Below, one piece after another: positions 53,161 through 64,000 of a stretch of DNA of 64,000 nt. The notes under the pieces are model-generated. The model was not told the origin of the DNA. It did no database searches and worked only from the letters and a program-made list of their open reading frames with translations. The DNA comes from Benincasa hispida. Lineage: Eukaryota; Streptophyta; Magnoliopsida; Cucurbitales; Cucurbitaceae. The stretch's first letter is position 1. The number at the start of each line of letters is the position of its first letter. The stretch is from NCBI RefSeq assembly GCF_009727055.1, contig NC_052349.1:91636881-91700880 (forward strand), in the 5' to 3' direction. Position numbers and translations under genes: made by a program.

Positions 53161-53900
53161 GAAATCAATAGAGGATGTTGACAAAGATGAATGGGTTAAG
53201 GACATGAACCGGGAAATGGAGTCTATGTACTTCGATAACATCTGGGAGCTTGTTGATCCACTTGATGGGGTAAGACCTATTGGGTGTAAATGAATTTATA
53301 AGCGATAGAGAGGTGTAGATGGAAAGGTGCAAACCTTTAAGGCTAGACTCGTGGCAAAGGGTTATACCCAGGTTGAGGGAGTTGACTATGAAGAAACTTT
53401 CTCGCATGTTGTCATGCTCAAGTCTATTAGGATTCTTTATTCCATAGCCACATTTTATGATTAAGAAATTTGGCAAATGGACGTCAAGACTGCCTTTCTT
53501 AATGGTAATCTTGCGAAGACCATCTATATGACTCAACCAGAGGGGTTCATAGTTCCAGATCAAGAGAAAAGAGTTTTCAAGCTTAATAGGTCCATTTATG
53601 GGCTAAAAGAAGCATCTAGATCTTAGAACATCAGATTTTACACTGCTATCAAGTCGTTTGGCTTTGATCAAAACGTGGATGAGCCTTGTGCTTACAAGAA
53701 GATCATCAACAACTCAGTAGCTTTTCGTGGTACTGTATGTGGATGATATTCTACTCATTGGGAATGATGTAGGATATCTGACTGACATTAAGAGTTGGCT
53801 AGCTACCCAGTTCCAAATGAAAGATTTGGGTGAGGCATAGTATGTTCTAGGAATCTAGATTATTCGGGATCGTAAGAACAAATGGTTAGCCTTATCTTAG
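53161..53900 (+). pseudogene. Copia-3 reverse transcriptase
   Basis: Codons read [54 protein letters not shown] (motif A Asp), EGFIVPDQEKRVFKL and LYVDDILLIGNDV (YVDD intact) with a frameshift just before it, then MKDLGEA-stop-YVLGI. The antisense frame at 53165-53563 is a shadow. Confidence 0.88.
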
Positions 53901-54700
53901 GCATCGTAGATCAATCAAATGTTGATCAGGTATAGGATGCAGGATTTCGAGAGGGGTTTGTTACCCTTCAGGCATGGAATCGTTTTGTATAAGGATCAAT
54001 GTCCTAAGACAGCTCAAGAGGTTAAGGAGATGAGACAGATTCCCTATGCTTCTGCTGTTGGAAGCTTGATGTATGCAATGTTGTGTACTAGACCTGACAT
54101 TTTCTATGTAGTACGAATTGTCAGTCGATATCAGCCCAATCCATATTTGATCACTAGACGGACGATCCTCAAGTATCTTCGAAGAATGAGGGACTACATG
54201 CTTGTGTATGGAGATAAGGATCTAATCCTTATAGGATACACAGACTCTAACTTTCAGATTGATAGAGATTCTCGCAAATCGAAATTGGGGTCAGGGTTCA
54301 CTCTAAATGGAGGGGTTGTAGTCTGGCGAAGCATCAAGCAAAGATGCATCGCGAACTCCACTATGGAAGCCAAATACGTAACGGCTTGTGAAGCAGCTAA
54401 GGAGGCTATTTGGTTGAGGAAGTTCCTTTCAGATTTGGAAGTTGTTCCAAATATGGATTTTCCTATCATACTGTATTGTGGAAAATTCGAAGAAACCTCA
54501 AAGTCATTGTCGAGGTAAGCACATCGAACGGAAATATCACCTGATCAGGTAGATTGTGCATCGCGGTGATGTGATAGTCACGAAGATTGCATCGGAGCAC
54601 AACGTTGTTGATCCCTTTACAAAGGCCCTCATAGCTAAAGTGTTCGAGAGTCACCTGGAGAGTCTGGGTCTGCGGGACATGTGGCATCTTGTATAGGACA
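53901..54700 (+). pseudogene. Copia-3 RT end and RNase H
   Basis: A 199-codon frame (53919-54518) reads GLLPFRHGIVLYKDQCPKTA, YASAVGSLMYAMLCTRPDIF, LIGYTDSNFQ (first catalytic Asp), MEAKYVTACEAAKEAIWLRK (Glu) and PIILYCGKFEE. The third Asp region LYCDNSGAVAN is replaced through a deletion, so the active site is broken. The C-terminus HIERKYHL, VHRGDVIVTKIASEHNVVDP and VFESHLESLGLRDMW follows in another frame to about 54700. Confidence 0.9.
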
Positions 54701-54791
54701 ACTGGGAGATGATACTGAGGTATGCCCTAGTTTAATATATATTGTACATTTTTATATTGTATTATACATTCGTCTCCTGAGTCATTAGGAC

Positions 54792-54802
54792 AAGTGGGAG
54801 AT
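54792..54802 (+). other. Polypurine tract of Copia-3
   Basis: AAGTGGGAGAT lies directly before the LTR start TGTTGAG. Confidence 0.85.
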
Positions 54803-55036
54803 TGTTGAGATTGGTGTCCTAATTCTCCTGGAGTCTTGTTGTTTTGTAAAGATACACATTGTTAATGAATAAAATAAGTGTTATTTAATTCTGGCATTTA
54901 CTCATATCCAATAAACAAAGCTCCTTGGTTATCTTATGTGAACTTAAGCATGTATATGTGATATACAAGTGGATCATGCCTTAAGTGATAACATAAATAG
55001 GTCTGTAGTATAAGAATTAAGGTGGGATACCTAATC
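54803..55036 (+). repeat. 3' LTR of Copia-3, left part
   Basis: Matches 45633-45870. It breaks at the CTGGT duplication and resumes at 57327. Confidence 0.9.
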
Positions 55037-55041
55037 CTGGT

Positions 55042-57321
55042 TGAAGGATCTCTTACCGAAGAGTTCCATGAGCGCGTTCGAATCGCTCCAATTTCACAAT
55101 GACCGAAATACATCAAATATGTTCAAACGCATAGTTATGCAAACAACCAGTCAATTAACGACATGCTTTGAACAAAAATAAACGAAGGAGAGAGTTCACA
55201 TACCATTTGAAGACGGTCTTCAAACTTTGCAACTCAACACAGCGGATGACCTCTACCTAATTAACCAACGGCCAGCAGATGCGTCGACTAAAGCAGCACA
55301 AACAACCGCAAGAATACAAATGCAGAGGGGACAACGCCACCAGAAAAGAGCCCCAGGTATCCTCGTAGTGAGAACCCAAAGCATGGTCTTTGGTGAATTT
55401 GGTAGAGGTAGGAGGAAGAACAGATCGTGTAGGCGATAAGCAAGAGGGAGGGAAAATAACGCTATCGTATAGCAAGATGCTTATTGTTAGGAGAAACTAC
55501 ACGATTGTGTAGATTTTACTGAACGATCGTTTAGAAAATAGAAGGCGATCATTTAGCAAACATGACACACTATACGATCGTTTAGGTAAGCTAACCAATC
55601 ATTTAGGACTTAGTGTTCGATCGTTTAGGCGCTAGGTAGGCGTCGTTTAGGCGCGAGGTATGCGATCGTTTAGACACTGAGCGACTATTGTATAGGCTCT
55701 CGAAATACTTAAGCGATCATTTACGATTCACCAGCGCGCTCCTCTCACTTTTTCGGACGACCATTAAAAAAATAAAAACTATTTNNNNNNNNNNCGATCG
55801 TTCAGGCGCTGAGCGACAATTGTATAGGCTCTCGATTTTAAGCGATCGATTCAATTACTTTTCACACCAACGCGCTTCTTCGATCTTTTTCCGAAAATTG
55901 AAACAAATTTCATTTTAATTCATCGGTTACAATAACCGACGCTCTTCTCACTAACGCACGTCTGAACGTGATTTTGGCTTAATTATCATATAATTAACCA
56001 ATTAAAATATTAATAAATATAATCATATTATATTTTTACCCTATAGTCCGATATCACATATCTACTGTAGTAATTTCTCCTCTACTTGATATAAATCATA
56101 TTTATATCTAATTTCCTTCATAATAATGTATCTCATACATTTAGCCAATTATATCATATATAATTAACTAGTTCAATTATATCATCTACGATCGAACTTT
56201 CTCTTGTCAATTTGAACATTTCAAATTAACCCAAACACTGATTATCGACTTTGTCCAAGCTACCCAAGGGACCTAATGGACCTGTGGCTCGAAGCTCCAA
56301 TAGTCCATGAATAGCTGACTAAACTCTTTAGCCACGAGATCTACCATCCGTTAACTGTCAGGCATTCCACTAAAGACCAACAACTGAAATCTTCTTACCA
56401 TAGATATATTTCTGTGTCCATCGGATATAACCAATCATGAGTATGATGACCCTTCACCGATGCTCATAAGTACAGCTGAGCCAAATTATCGTTTTGCTCC
56501 TGTAGTTACATCTCACTCCTTAAGTACCACTGATTCCTCTAATGAAAAATACAACATAGTTCAACTAAATGTGAACACCTCTCCGGTCAAGAGAAGGTGT
56601 GTGACGCCACATCATTCAAGCCTCGTAATCAGCCTTTAACGAAGCTATCTATCTATTTACCTCTACCTCAGAGAAGAAGTGAATTCCATCTTGTGTAGTT
56701 GAGTTCCCAGCTCCTAAATCAGACGAATCCCCAAAATAGTAGGTTTGAATCGGCGATCTGGCCACTCGCACCCATACAGATCAAAGGACTGCCCTCAATT
56801 GCAGGAGTTCCCAACTCACTCAGGATTGAGGTCATGTTACCAATGGTCATTCTAGTGAAGTGAAGTCTTTGTCATGAACAGTATTATATAACGAGACGTT
56901 AACACTTAATGGTCAGGTTTTATACAAACTCTTTGTATAGGACGCCCCCGCTCGCATGTCCCCAACACAAATGCTCAGGATCAGACCATCTGTGACAAGT
57001 CACAACACTTGTGACCATTACACAAAGTGGGCCGCATCCATAGCGTTACCAGAATAAGGTTTTCCTCCTATATCCATATACTACATACCATTTTGGTTAT
57101 CATTCAAGACATGATTCACTTGTATATCACCACATACGTGCTTGAGTCACATACAGATAACTAGGGATTTTATGTTTATTGGTCTGTGGTAAAGCAAATA
57201 AAACAAGCACCTGAGAAAAATACAAGATGTGAAGTAAATATCATATATTATACAACACGAGCGTTCGTACAAATTGTTTACAAACTACAAGACACGAGAC
57301 TTTAGGGCATCAACCCCAACA
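55042..57321 (-). mobile_element. Solo Copia LTR in the Copia-3 3' LTR
   Basis: 2280 bp. Minus-strand ends TGTTGGGGTTG and GATCCTTCA, with perfect TSD CTGGT (55037-55041 and 57322-57326). Same subfamily as 6457-8406 and the Copia-1 LTR. It contains a CGATCG array (55495-55690) and ten Ns (55785-55794) flanked by similar but not identical sequence (55665-55765 and 55797-55890), while the other copies have this block once. Confidence 0.92.
55785..55794. other. Assembly gap of 10 Ns inside a repeated block
   Basis: Both sides carry ACTGAGCGAC or GCTGAGCGAC followed by ATTGTATAGGCTCTCGA, which occurs once in the paralogues (7062-7100, 60410-60445). Two versions of the block may have been joined. 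Confidence 0.75.
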
Positions 57322-57326
57322 CTGGT

Positions 57327-59195
57327 GACACTACGGATACGACCCGCTCTGTAGAGGTTTGCAAGTGTTGTAAACTATTACAGATGGTAGATCCTGACCA
57401 TTCATGTGGAGATGTGCGAGTGGGGTGTCTTATACAAAGAGTTTGTATAAGACCTGGACCACGAGATGACTAGACTCTGTATATAACGCCGTTGATACTA
57501 AAGATTTGCATCTCACCTAAATGACCATAGGTAACAAGACCTCAATCCTGAGTGTTTTGGGAACTCCTACCTTTGAGGGCGATCCTTTGATTAGTATAGG
57601 TGAGAGTGGCCCGATTGCCAACTCAACATACCTACCTTTTTGGGGACTTGTCTACTCTGGGAGCTGGAAACTCAATCCAAAAGATGGAATTCACTTCTTT
57701 CCTGAAGCAAGGATAAGTAGAGAGATTTCTCCCTTAAGGGCTGATTCTGGGGCTTGAACATAATAGCCACAGCTTCTCTTTGGAAGAGAAGATTCAATCA
57801 TAGTAGGACTATGACTTATGTTCATTAGAGGGATCAGTGGTAATTAAAGAGTTAGATGTAACTACACGGGCATAATGGTTATTGGCCCAGCTGTACTTAC
57901 GAGCGATTTGTGAAGGGTTGTCGCACTGCTGATTGGTTAAAATGGACACATAATATATCTGTGGAAGGAGAGTTCAGCTGTCGGTCTTTAGTGGCGTGTC
58001 TGGCAGTTAACGAATGGTAGATCCCATGACTAAAGAGTTTAATCAATAATTCACGTACCATTGGAGCTTCGAGCTACAGGTCCATAAGGTCCCCTTGGTA
58101 GCTCAATGGATTCAGTTGAGGATCAGTTCTTGGTGTTTATTTGAAATGTTCAAATTGATAAGAGGTATTTTTATTATATATGATATAATCAGTATGATGT
58201 ATGAGATACATCTAGAGGAGGATTAATGTAAACAAGATTTACATTAAGTACCATGGAATAGAAAAAGAAATATGATTTATATGTTTCATGAGATGAAATA
58301 TTAAAACTATAAGTTATAAATATAGTATGATAAGTTGGTTATCATTATATTTATAATAATATTAATTATTGGATAATTAAATCTTTTCTTTTTAATAACC
58401 AATTGAATTGGTGGTTATTGGTGGTTCATGGTAACCGTGAGATAAAAGGAATTTTTTTTTCCTAATTTTAGTAAGTTTTTGTTAAAAAAATTGTTTTGAG
58501 ATTTCTCTCTCGGAAAAACATCTAACGGAAGCTTGTCAAGTAAATATAGATTTACTAAGCGATAGCTTGGGCGAGCTAAACGATTATGCAGTATTTACTA
58601 AGTGACAGCTTGCCCAAAGTAAAGGATAGTGTAGTGTTTGTAGGCGACAGACACTGAGCTATGCGATGAGCTAAACGATTGGGCATCGACCTACGCGATA
58701 GGTTTCTGTCTTTTCCCACTTGCCCGATCGTATACACAATTGTTCATTCCTCCTTCGTCTGCCTCATTCCAAGTCCACACAGAGCCCACCCATTGGATTC
58801 TCACACCGAGAATACCAAGGTAACCTTCTTGGTGGTGTCATACTCAACTAGACACTGTCGAGGTTTTGTGGACGCCATTCGTGTTGCTAAGGTGTTCGTG
58901 ACCGAGGCGATCGCAGAGGACAAGTACACGATGTTCGTTCTACGAAGCAATCGTGTTGTTCAAGAATTCGAGGTTTCTGTGTTCGTGTGTACGTTAGCAA
59001 GGAAAGTGGAGATGAGTCTACAAATGTTTGTAGCTTTCGCCTTGTTCATTTGTAGTTATCATGCTGTAATTTCTGTAACAATTACATAACTGTATGTTTT
59101 GTTTACGACTGTAATTTGTAATATTCATTCATGATTGTAATTTGGAATGATCTATTTTCCGCTGCTCATGGAAATCTTGAATTCGATTTCCTTCA
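57327..59195 (+). repeat. 3' LTR of Copia-3, right part
   Basis: Continues 55036 and aligns with 45875-47775. Lacks 44 bp of CGATCG-type units present at about 47212-47255. Contains the perfect 12-bp stem-loop at 57427-57453. Ends CTTCA before CACTA. Frames such as 58679-59089 are LTR readings. Confidence 0.9.
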
Positions 59196-59200
59196 CACTA

Positions 59201-59769
59201 AACGATAGACGCAAAAGCTAAACGATCGCTTAGGAGACAACGAGGCTGCAAAGCCTGATCGTGTAGGCGATCACTTTACGCGGCAAAAGGTAAACGATTT
59301 ACCGTGCATTGCTAAGCGATCGTTTAGTTAGTTACTAAGGATGAAGCTTACTGATCTAAACGATTGTCTAGTGTTCGCAGGCGTTAAATGATACGTGAGC
59401 GTCCCATCATCTATATGACCTGATACTCAGCGATTGCTTACCCCATCATCTACACGACCCCATCAACCCTTGATCGTCTCCTTCATCGAAGAACTGTAAC
59501 CCTTGCTCTGATCTTCTTCACGAACGACTCAAGACTCAAACAGACTTTAAATTATAGACTCAATAACGATTATTAATGCTAAAAAACGTAGGGGCCTTTA
59601 CAACCAACCGAAAATGTAAAAGAATTAAATCAAACTGAGGCTAATATCCACGAAAATATCCATTATTCCGCACATCCACAACAATTTAACGATTAAACAG
59701 AGCAGACATGCACCTACCAGGATATATATGTAATTCGTTGCAACAATGAAATTGGAATATCAGATCCTG
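59201..59769 (-). other. Copia-1 leader, PBS-proximal segment, with CGATCG array
   Basis: Untranslated leader next to the PBS. A dozen CGATCG-type motifs lie at 59201-59470. Aligns in reverse with Copia-3 47790-48640. Confidence 0.75.
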
Positions 59770-59781
59770 GCTCTGATACCA
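59770..59781 (-). other. Primer-binding site of Copia-1, initiator tRNA-Met
   Basis: The minus strand reads TGGTATCAGAGC two bases after the LTR end. It establishes that Copia-1 points leftwards. Confidence 0.9.
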
Positions 59782-59783
59782 AT

Positions 59784-61788
59784 TGAAGGAAATCTTAACG
59801 AAGAGCATCAATGAGCGCGTTCAGATCTTTCTGATTTCATTGTGACTAAAATATAACGCATACATTCCAACAGACAATTATGCAAATTAACACTAATTAA
59901 TGACATGCTTTAAACAATAAAATACAAGGGAAAGAGTTCTCATACCAGTTGAAGACCCTCTTCAAACGTTGAACTCAGAAGCAGCGGAAGAACTTCCACA
60001 CGAACCCTATCGCCCAACAAACCAGTCGGCTACAACAGCACGATCATCTACACGAACGATAACAACATGAACAGTCACGAACAAGAAATCAGTAGGGACG
60101 ACACCACCAATTGGAGCCCTTGGTATTCTCGGAGTGAGAATCCAAAGTGTGGTCCTTGGTGAAATTGGTAGAGGTCGGAGAAAAGACAAATGGTGTAGAC
60201 GATAAACAAGTGGGAGAGAAAGAGTTATCGTATAGCAAGGTGCTTATCATTTAGAGAAGCTACACGATCATGTAGGTTTTACTAAGCGATTGTTTAATAA
60301 AAGGTAGACAATCGTTTAGAAAACGTGGCACGCTATGAGATCGTTTAGAAAAGCTAAGCGAACATTTAGGGACAGGCATGCGATCGTTTCGACACTGGTG
60401 TGTGATCGTTTAGACGATGAGCAACTATCATATAGGCTCTCAAGCTAGGCGATTGTTATGTTTTCACACCGATTGCAAATTTTCGAACTCTTTGCCAAAT
60501 GAAACAAATTTTCATTTTATTCTTCGATTACAATAACCGACTTCAGATTCTCCCACTAACGCACGATCGAGGAGAGATTTTAAGCCAATTATCATATAAT
60601 TAACCAATTTAATAATTAATAAATATAACCATATTATATTCTTACCCTATAGTTTGATATCACATATCTACTATAGTAATTTTTCCTCCACTTGATATAA
60701 ATCATATTTATATCTAATTTCCTCTAAAATAATGTATCGTATACATTTAGTTAATTATATCATATATAATTAACCAGTCCAACTATATCATATATAATCA
60801 AACTCTCTCTTGTCAATTTGAACATTTCAAACTGACCTAAGCACTAATTCTCGACTTTATCCAAGCTACCCAGGGGACCTAATGGACCTGTGGCTCAAAG
60901 CTCCAACGGTACGTGAATAGCTGACTAAACTCTTTAGCCACGAGATCCACCATCCATTAACTGCCAGGTATTCCACTAAAGACCAACAATTGAACTCTTC
61001 TTACTACAAATATATTTTTGTGTCCATCAGATATAACCAATTATGAACCCTTCACAGATGCTCGTAAGTACAACTGGGCCAATTTACTGTTTTTCCCCTG
61101 TAGTTATATCTTACTTCTTAAGTACTATTGATTCCTCTAATGAGCAATACAACATAGTCCAACTATTTGTGAACACCTCTCTGGCCAAGAGAATGTGTGT
61201 GGCACCACATCGTTCAAGCCCTGGAATTAGCCCTTAAGGGATCTATCTATCTATTGCCCCTTCCTCGGGGAAGGAGTGAATTCCATATTGTGTAGCTAAG
61301 TTCCCAGCTCCCAAATCAGACGAATCTCCAAAATGGTAGGTTTGAATCGACGAACTAGCCACTCACACCCATACAAATCAAAGGACCGCCCTTAATGGCA
61401 GGAGTTCCCAACCCACTCAGGATTAAGGTCATGTTACCTATGGTCATCTTAGTGAAGTGAAGTCTCTGTCACGAACGGTGTTATATAACGAGACGTTAAC
61501 ACTTCGTGATTAGGTCTTATACAAACTCTTTGTATAGGACGCCCTTACTCGCATGACCATTTTGGTTATCACTCAAGATATGATCTACTTGTATGTCACC
61601 ACATACATGCTTGAGTTACATACAGATATCCAGGGATTTTGTGTTTATTGGATTGTGGTAAAGCAAATAAAACATACAATTGAGCAGAATCAAGATGTGA
61701 AGTAAATATCATATATTATACAACACAAACGTTCGTACAAACTGTTTACAAACTACAGGACATGAGACTTAGGGCATCAACCCGAATA
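59784..61788 (-). repeat. 5' LTR of Copia-1
   Basis: About 2.0 kb. On the minus strand the start is TATTCGGGTTGATGCCC (relatives TGTTGGGG, so the terminal TG is mutated) and the end is GATTTCCTTCA. It contains a CGATCG array (60240-60430), the stem-loop at 61517-61543, and the 225-bp segment lost from 6457-8406. It is inserted in, or joined to, another Copia copy at 61789. Confidence 0.88.
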
Positions 61789-62320
61789 ATAGGTTCTTTG
61801 GCTCTATGACCTTTACCAATAAAAGACCTTTTAGTCATTTTGCCTTCAAAGCATGACTCACATTCAGGTAAATATTTTTTTTCTAACTCGTTTAGAAGTT
61901 CATTCTTCACTAATCTCTCAATCCTATTGAGGTTAATGTGTCCTAACCTTAGGTGTCAAAGTTGGGCATTTTCTTTAGAAGAAATTTTAAGTCGTTTATT
62001 TTGAGTTATGATGATTTTAAACATCTCTATGTTATGGAGGACATTTGTTGCTAACGGCCTTAGCAGATACAAATTACTTTCCAGTTGGGCAGAACAAATA
62101 TCAACACCATTTTTCGTAATAAACACTTTATTAAATGAGAAAAAGAGTTGATATTTACATTCAAGCAAATACTTTACAGAAGTTAAGTTCCTCTTTAAAT
62201 TGGGAACTACATATACATCATTTAGAATGAGAAATTTACTCTGTAAAGTCAACCGGATACCTCCCACTGCCACAGCTGAGACAATGTGCGCAGTTCCAAC
62301 TCGCATCGTCATCTCACCAG
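61789..62320 (-). pseudogene. Copia-4 protease end and integrase zinc domain
   Basis: The minus frame 61956-62312 reads MTMRVGTAHIVSAVAVGG, LKRNLTSVKYLLECKYQL and AQLESNLYLLRPLATNVLHN. Further minus codons show the (H)LGHINLNRIERL-type zinc finger with C-E-S-C and KMTKRSFIGKGHRAKEP, cut at the Copia-1 LTR. It would be followed by the integrase core, which is absent. Confidence 0.85.
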
Positions 62321-63290
62321 CACCAAGCAGCCACTAGGAACTAATTCCTTGAAATGAAGAACAAACATAGTTAGTGGCCCTAGAGTTTATAATCCAGGCA
62401 GAATCATCATTCTCCATTAAACAAGTTTCCAAAACTAGTAAATCACATTTACCATGTATGACCTTCTTCTTCTCCGCCAAATAACTGGGGCACTTCCCCT
62501 TCCAGTGCTCATCCTGGTTGCAATGGAGACACTTTTCTTTATCACCCCGCACTGGTTTCCTATCCTTTGGAGCAGTAGGTTATGGGTTAGCAGGTACCTT
62601 CCCTTTACTACCCTTCTTCTTCTTCCACTTTCTAGTGCTAGAGGAAGAAAGTGCAGACTTAGTTCTAGAGGTCGAACCTTTTTGGAACATTTTGAATGAT
62701 GAAGCAACATTTGCTTCACCAACCTTCTTCTCCTTGCTTTTCAGCAAAGAGTGAGAAGTCTGCAACTCATTGAGTAGAGTTGTAAGGTTGTAGTCAACCC
62801 TGTTCAGAATAGCGTTGCTAACGAAGTGAACGAAGATTTTTGGCAAGGATTCCAAAATTATGCTAACCTGGCTGGCCTCATCGATGCCATGTTGAAGTGG
62901 ACCATCATGTTGAGAACATGTTCTCCAACAGATGTTCTTTCCTTCATGCGTGAGTTGAAGATGTACTTTAGAGTGTCATGCCTGAGCTGCACGGACGGTT
63001 ATCCGAACATTCCCCTCAGGGACTCCATGATCTCTCATGCAGTGACCATGGGTTCATGCTTCTTGGCCAAAACTTCGTTAAGGTTGACCAAGATATATGC
63101 TTGGGCCTTTTTGTTTGCCCATGTCCAGCACTCATACGCTTCTCGAACATTTCAAGCAGCGGTAGGAGGTGGAATAGGAGAACACTCCTCCATAAGAACG
63201 AACCTTAGATCATCAATGATCAATATCGTGTTAATGATGTTTTTCCAATTAGCGTAATTTTCGCTAGTCAGTTTATTAGCGGCAGCCACT
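62321..63290 (-). pseudogene. Copia-4 gag and protease start
   Basis: Minus codons start at about 63289 with GTG in place of ATG (A-A-A-N-K-L-T-S-E-N-Y-A-N-W), then INTILIIDDLRFVL, a TGA, REAYECWTWANKKAQAY, MVTAREIMESLRGMFG, a 19-base deletion near 62886 that shifts frame, NLTTLLNELQTSHSLLKSKE, and the zinc knuckle CLHCNQDEHWKGKC (62334-62552 frame). The protease site is N-S-R-A-T-N, so both Asp and Gly of DSGATN are lost. Highly similar to the copy at 1-1048. Confidence 0.88.
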
Positions 63291-63463
63291 TAATTAAGTC
63301 TATTTGCATTAAACCACTTTTAGAAAACCAATTAAGTTTTAGCAAATTATTCTAGTGTACCTTAAGTGACATCTATTTTGCAATAATGCTTCAGTAAGGC
63401 AGGACAGAATTCACCGTAGGGTGATTAATAATGCCTCGATTATGCTTCAATATATTCAATGGT
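63291..63463 (-). other. Copia-4 leader next to gag
   Basis: Aligns with the Copia-1 leader at 19310-19450 (shared TACCTTAAGTGA and CAGT(A/G)AGGCAGGA). It ends abruptly at a junction with family C sequence. Confidence 0.65.
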
Positions 63464-64000
63464 CAAGGCATCTTAACCTAAGCAGTTGAAAGTAATCTCC
63501 TGCATGGGAGACTCCTTATGGTGACAACACTCCAATTTCTCCAGGGACGTCTTCTACTCTATCTTTACCTTGCTTTCGTAGTTTAGTTTATTTTTATTTT
63601 TATTGTTATTTTGGATATGCGGTTGCTTCCTTGGTTGTGGTGCGTTTGCTCCTTGTAGGTGCGAAAAATAATTCTCTTCGGTGTGCAGTCAACGGAAGAA
63701 TTCCCTTCATCCTTCAACGCATGGCTTCGATCGTGTGGATTGATCATGCATTATTTTGCCTACAGTTCTTTTCTTGTTATCTCTTATGCATTATCCTTCT
63801 GAAATCCTATTTTCTAGACTGCGTTTCTTTGTGATGCATCTATGATGGTACGTATAATTCACCGCATCCGCTAACTAAGCATCGCAAGTCTCACTTTACT
63901 TTTAATAGCTTCTTCAAAATTTGAAAATCTTAAGTTTTATTTTGTGCAAACATTCGCTCAAACGTTTGTTACCGCATTCCTGTTGATTTTTTTTTTTTTT
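63464..64000 (+). mobile_element. Family C Gypsy internal fragment, runs off the window
   Basis: Begins within the family C internal domain (TGGTCAAGGCATC, compare 13028) without LTR or PBS and runs through the CATGGGAGA-TCCTT, CCAATTTCTC-AGGGACGTCTTCT and TTTGCTCCTTGTAGGTGCGA blocks. It reads through the site where the 2.76-kb insert lies in the copy at 13403 and so defines that insert. No coding sequence. Confidence 0.8.

Larger units (their letters stand above)
45633..59195 (+). mobile_element. Copia-3, plus-strand element in the Copia-1 leader
   Basis: A complete LTR-to-LTR element with perfect TSD CACTA (45628-45632 and 59196-59200). 5' LTR 45633-47775, initiator-Met PBS 47778-47789, very long leader to about 51840, gag almost wholly deleted, protease, integrase, RT and RNase H (51960-54700), polypurine tract 54792-54802, and 3' LTR 54803-59195 split by a solo LTR. 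Its leader and pol are the same family as Copia-1 and allowed the pieces of Copia-1 to be ordered. Domain order protease-integrase-RT-RNase H is diagnostic of Ty1/Copia. Confidence 0.92.

Noticed and set aside
45633..59195. CACTA flanks as evidence of a CACTA (En/Spm) DNA transposon
   Set aside because: CACTA here is the direct 5-bp TSD of a Copia element with LTR, PBS and pol. There are no terminal inverted repeats beginning CACTA and no transposase.
62454..63257. Plus-strand frames of 78-143 codons
   Set aside because: Antisense shadows of the minus-strand Copia gag, whose domains are clear. The same shadows recur at 248-1021.

Overview
This window looks like plant nuclear intergenic DNA made almost entirely of LTR retrotransposons stacked inside one another. 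I find no host gene, rRNA, tRNA or CRISPR array. The Copia gag and pol proteins resemble a family that is abundant in cucurbit genomes. A cucurbit source is therefore an inference from memory, while a flowering plant is near certain. Every coding region is broken by stops, frameshifts or deletions, so all are annotated as retrotransposon pseudogenes.

Backbone: one minus-strand Copia element (here Copia-1) runs from its 5' LTR at 59784-61788 down to its polypurine tract at 1049-1057. It is cut into pieces by younger insertions. In element order the pieces are PBS and leader (59201-59783, 45314-45632, 22173-23075, 19281-19823), gag (18759-19280, then 10640-11056), protease and integrase (about 9211-10665), RT (8407-9210, then about 6000-6456) and RNase H (5863-6000, then 1063-1324). 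Insertions into it, with 5-bp target-site duplications (TSDs): a minus Gypsy with unlike LTRs at 1325-5857 (ACATA); a solo Copia LTR at 6457-8406; a non-autonomous Gypsy at 11062-18758 (AATCA); a solo LTR at 19824-22167 (CTCTC); Gypsy-A at 23076-45308 (GCATG); and a plus-strand Copia, Copia-3, at 45633-59195 (CACTA).

Second and third layers: Gypsy-B (31100-44937) sits inside the 3' LTR of Gypsy-A. A family-C solo LTR (41985-44125) sits inside the 3' LTR of Gypsy-B, and another minus LTR (38908-40564) lies in its 3' untranslated part. A 2.76-kb LTR-like insert (13403-16163, TSD TTATC) lies in the non-autonomous Gypsy. Copia-3 carries a solo LTR in its leader (49436-50834) and one in its 3' LTR (55042-57321, TSD CTGGT). 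Fragments of further Copia copies flank the stack at 1-1048 and 61789-63463, and a fragment of the family-C internal domain ends the window.

The Gypsy elements (A, B, C) share a primer-binding site matching the 3' end of tRNA-Asp and a Tat/Athila-like gag-pol. The Copia elements use the initiator-Met tRNA primer. The most unusual sequence signals are structural: an array of about 20 hairpins with a near-constant loop and stems that change together (20428-21255), a covarying hairpin at the extreme 5' tip of the Gypsy LTRs, arrays of a palindromic CGATCG motif in the Copia LTRs and leaders, and an element with two different LTR types inside one TSD.

Assembly cautions: two exact 38-bp Nextera mate-pair junction adapters are embedded at 7887-7924 and 23358-23395, and N-gaps at 37146-37156, 42510 and 55785-55794 are flanked by duplicated sequence. 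Fine structure near these points is unreliable.
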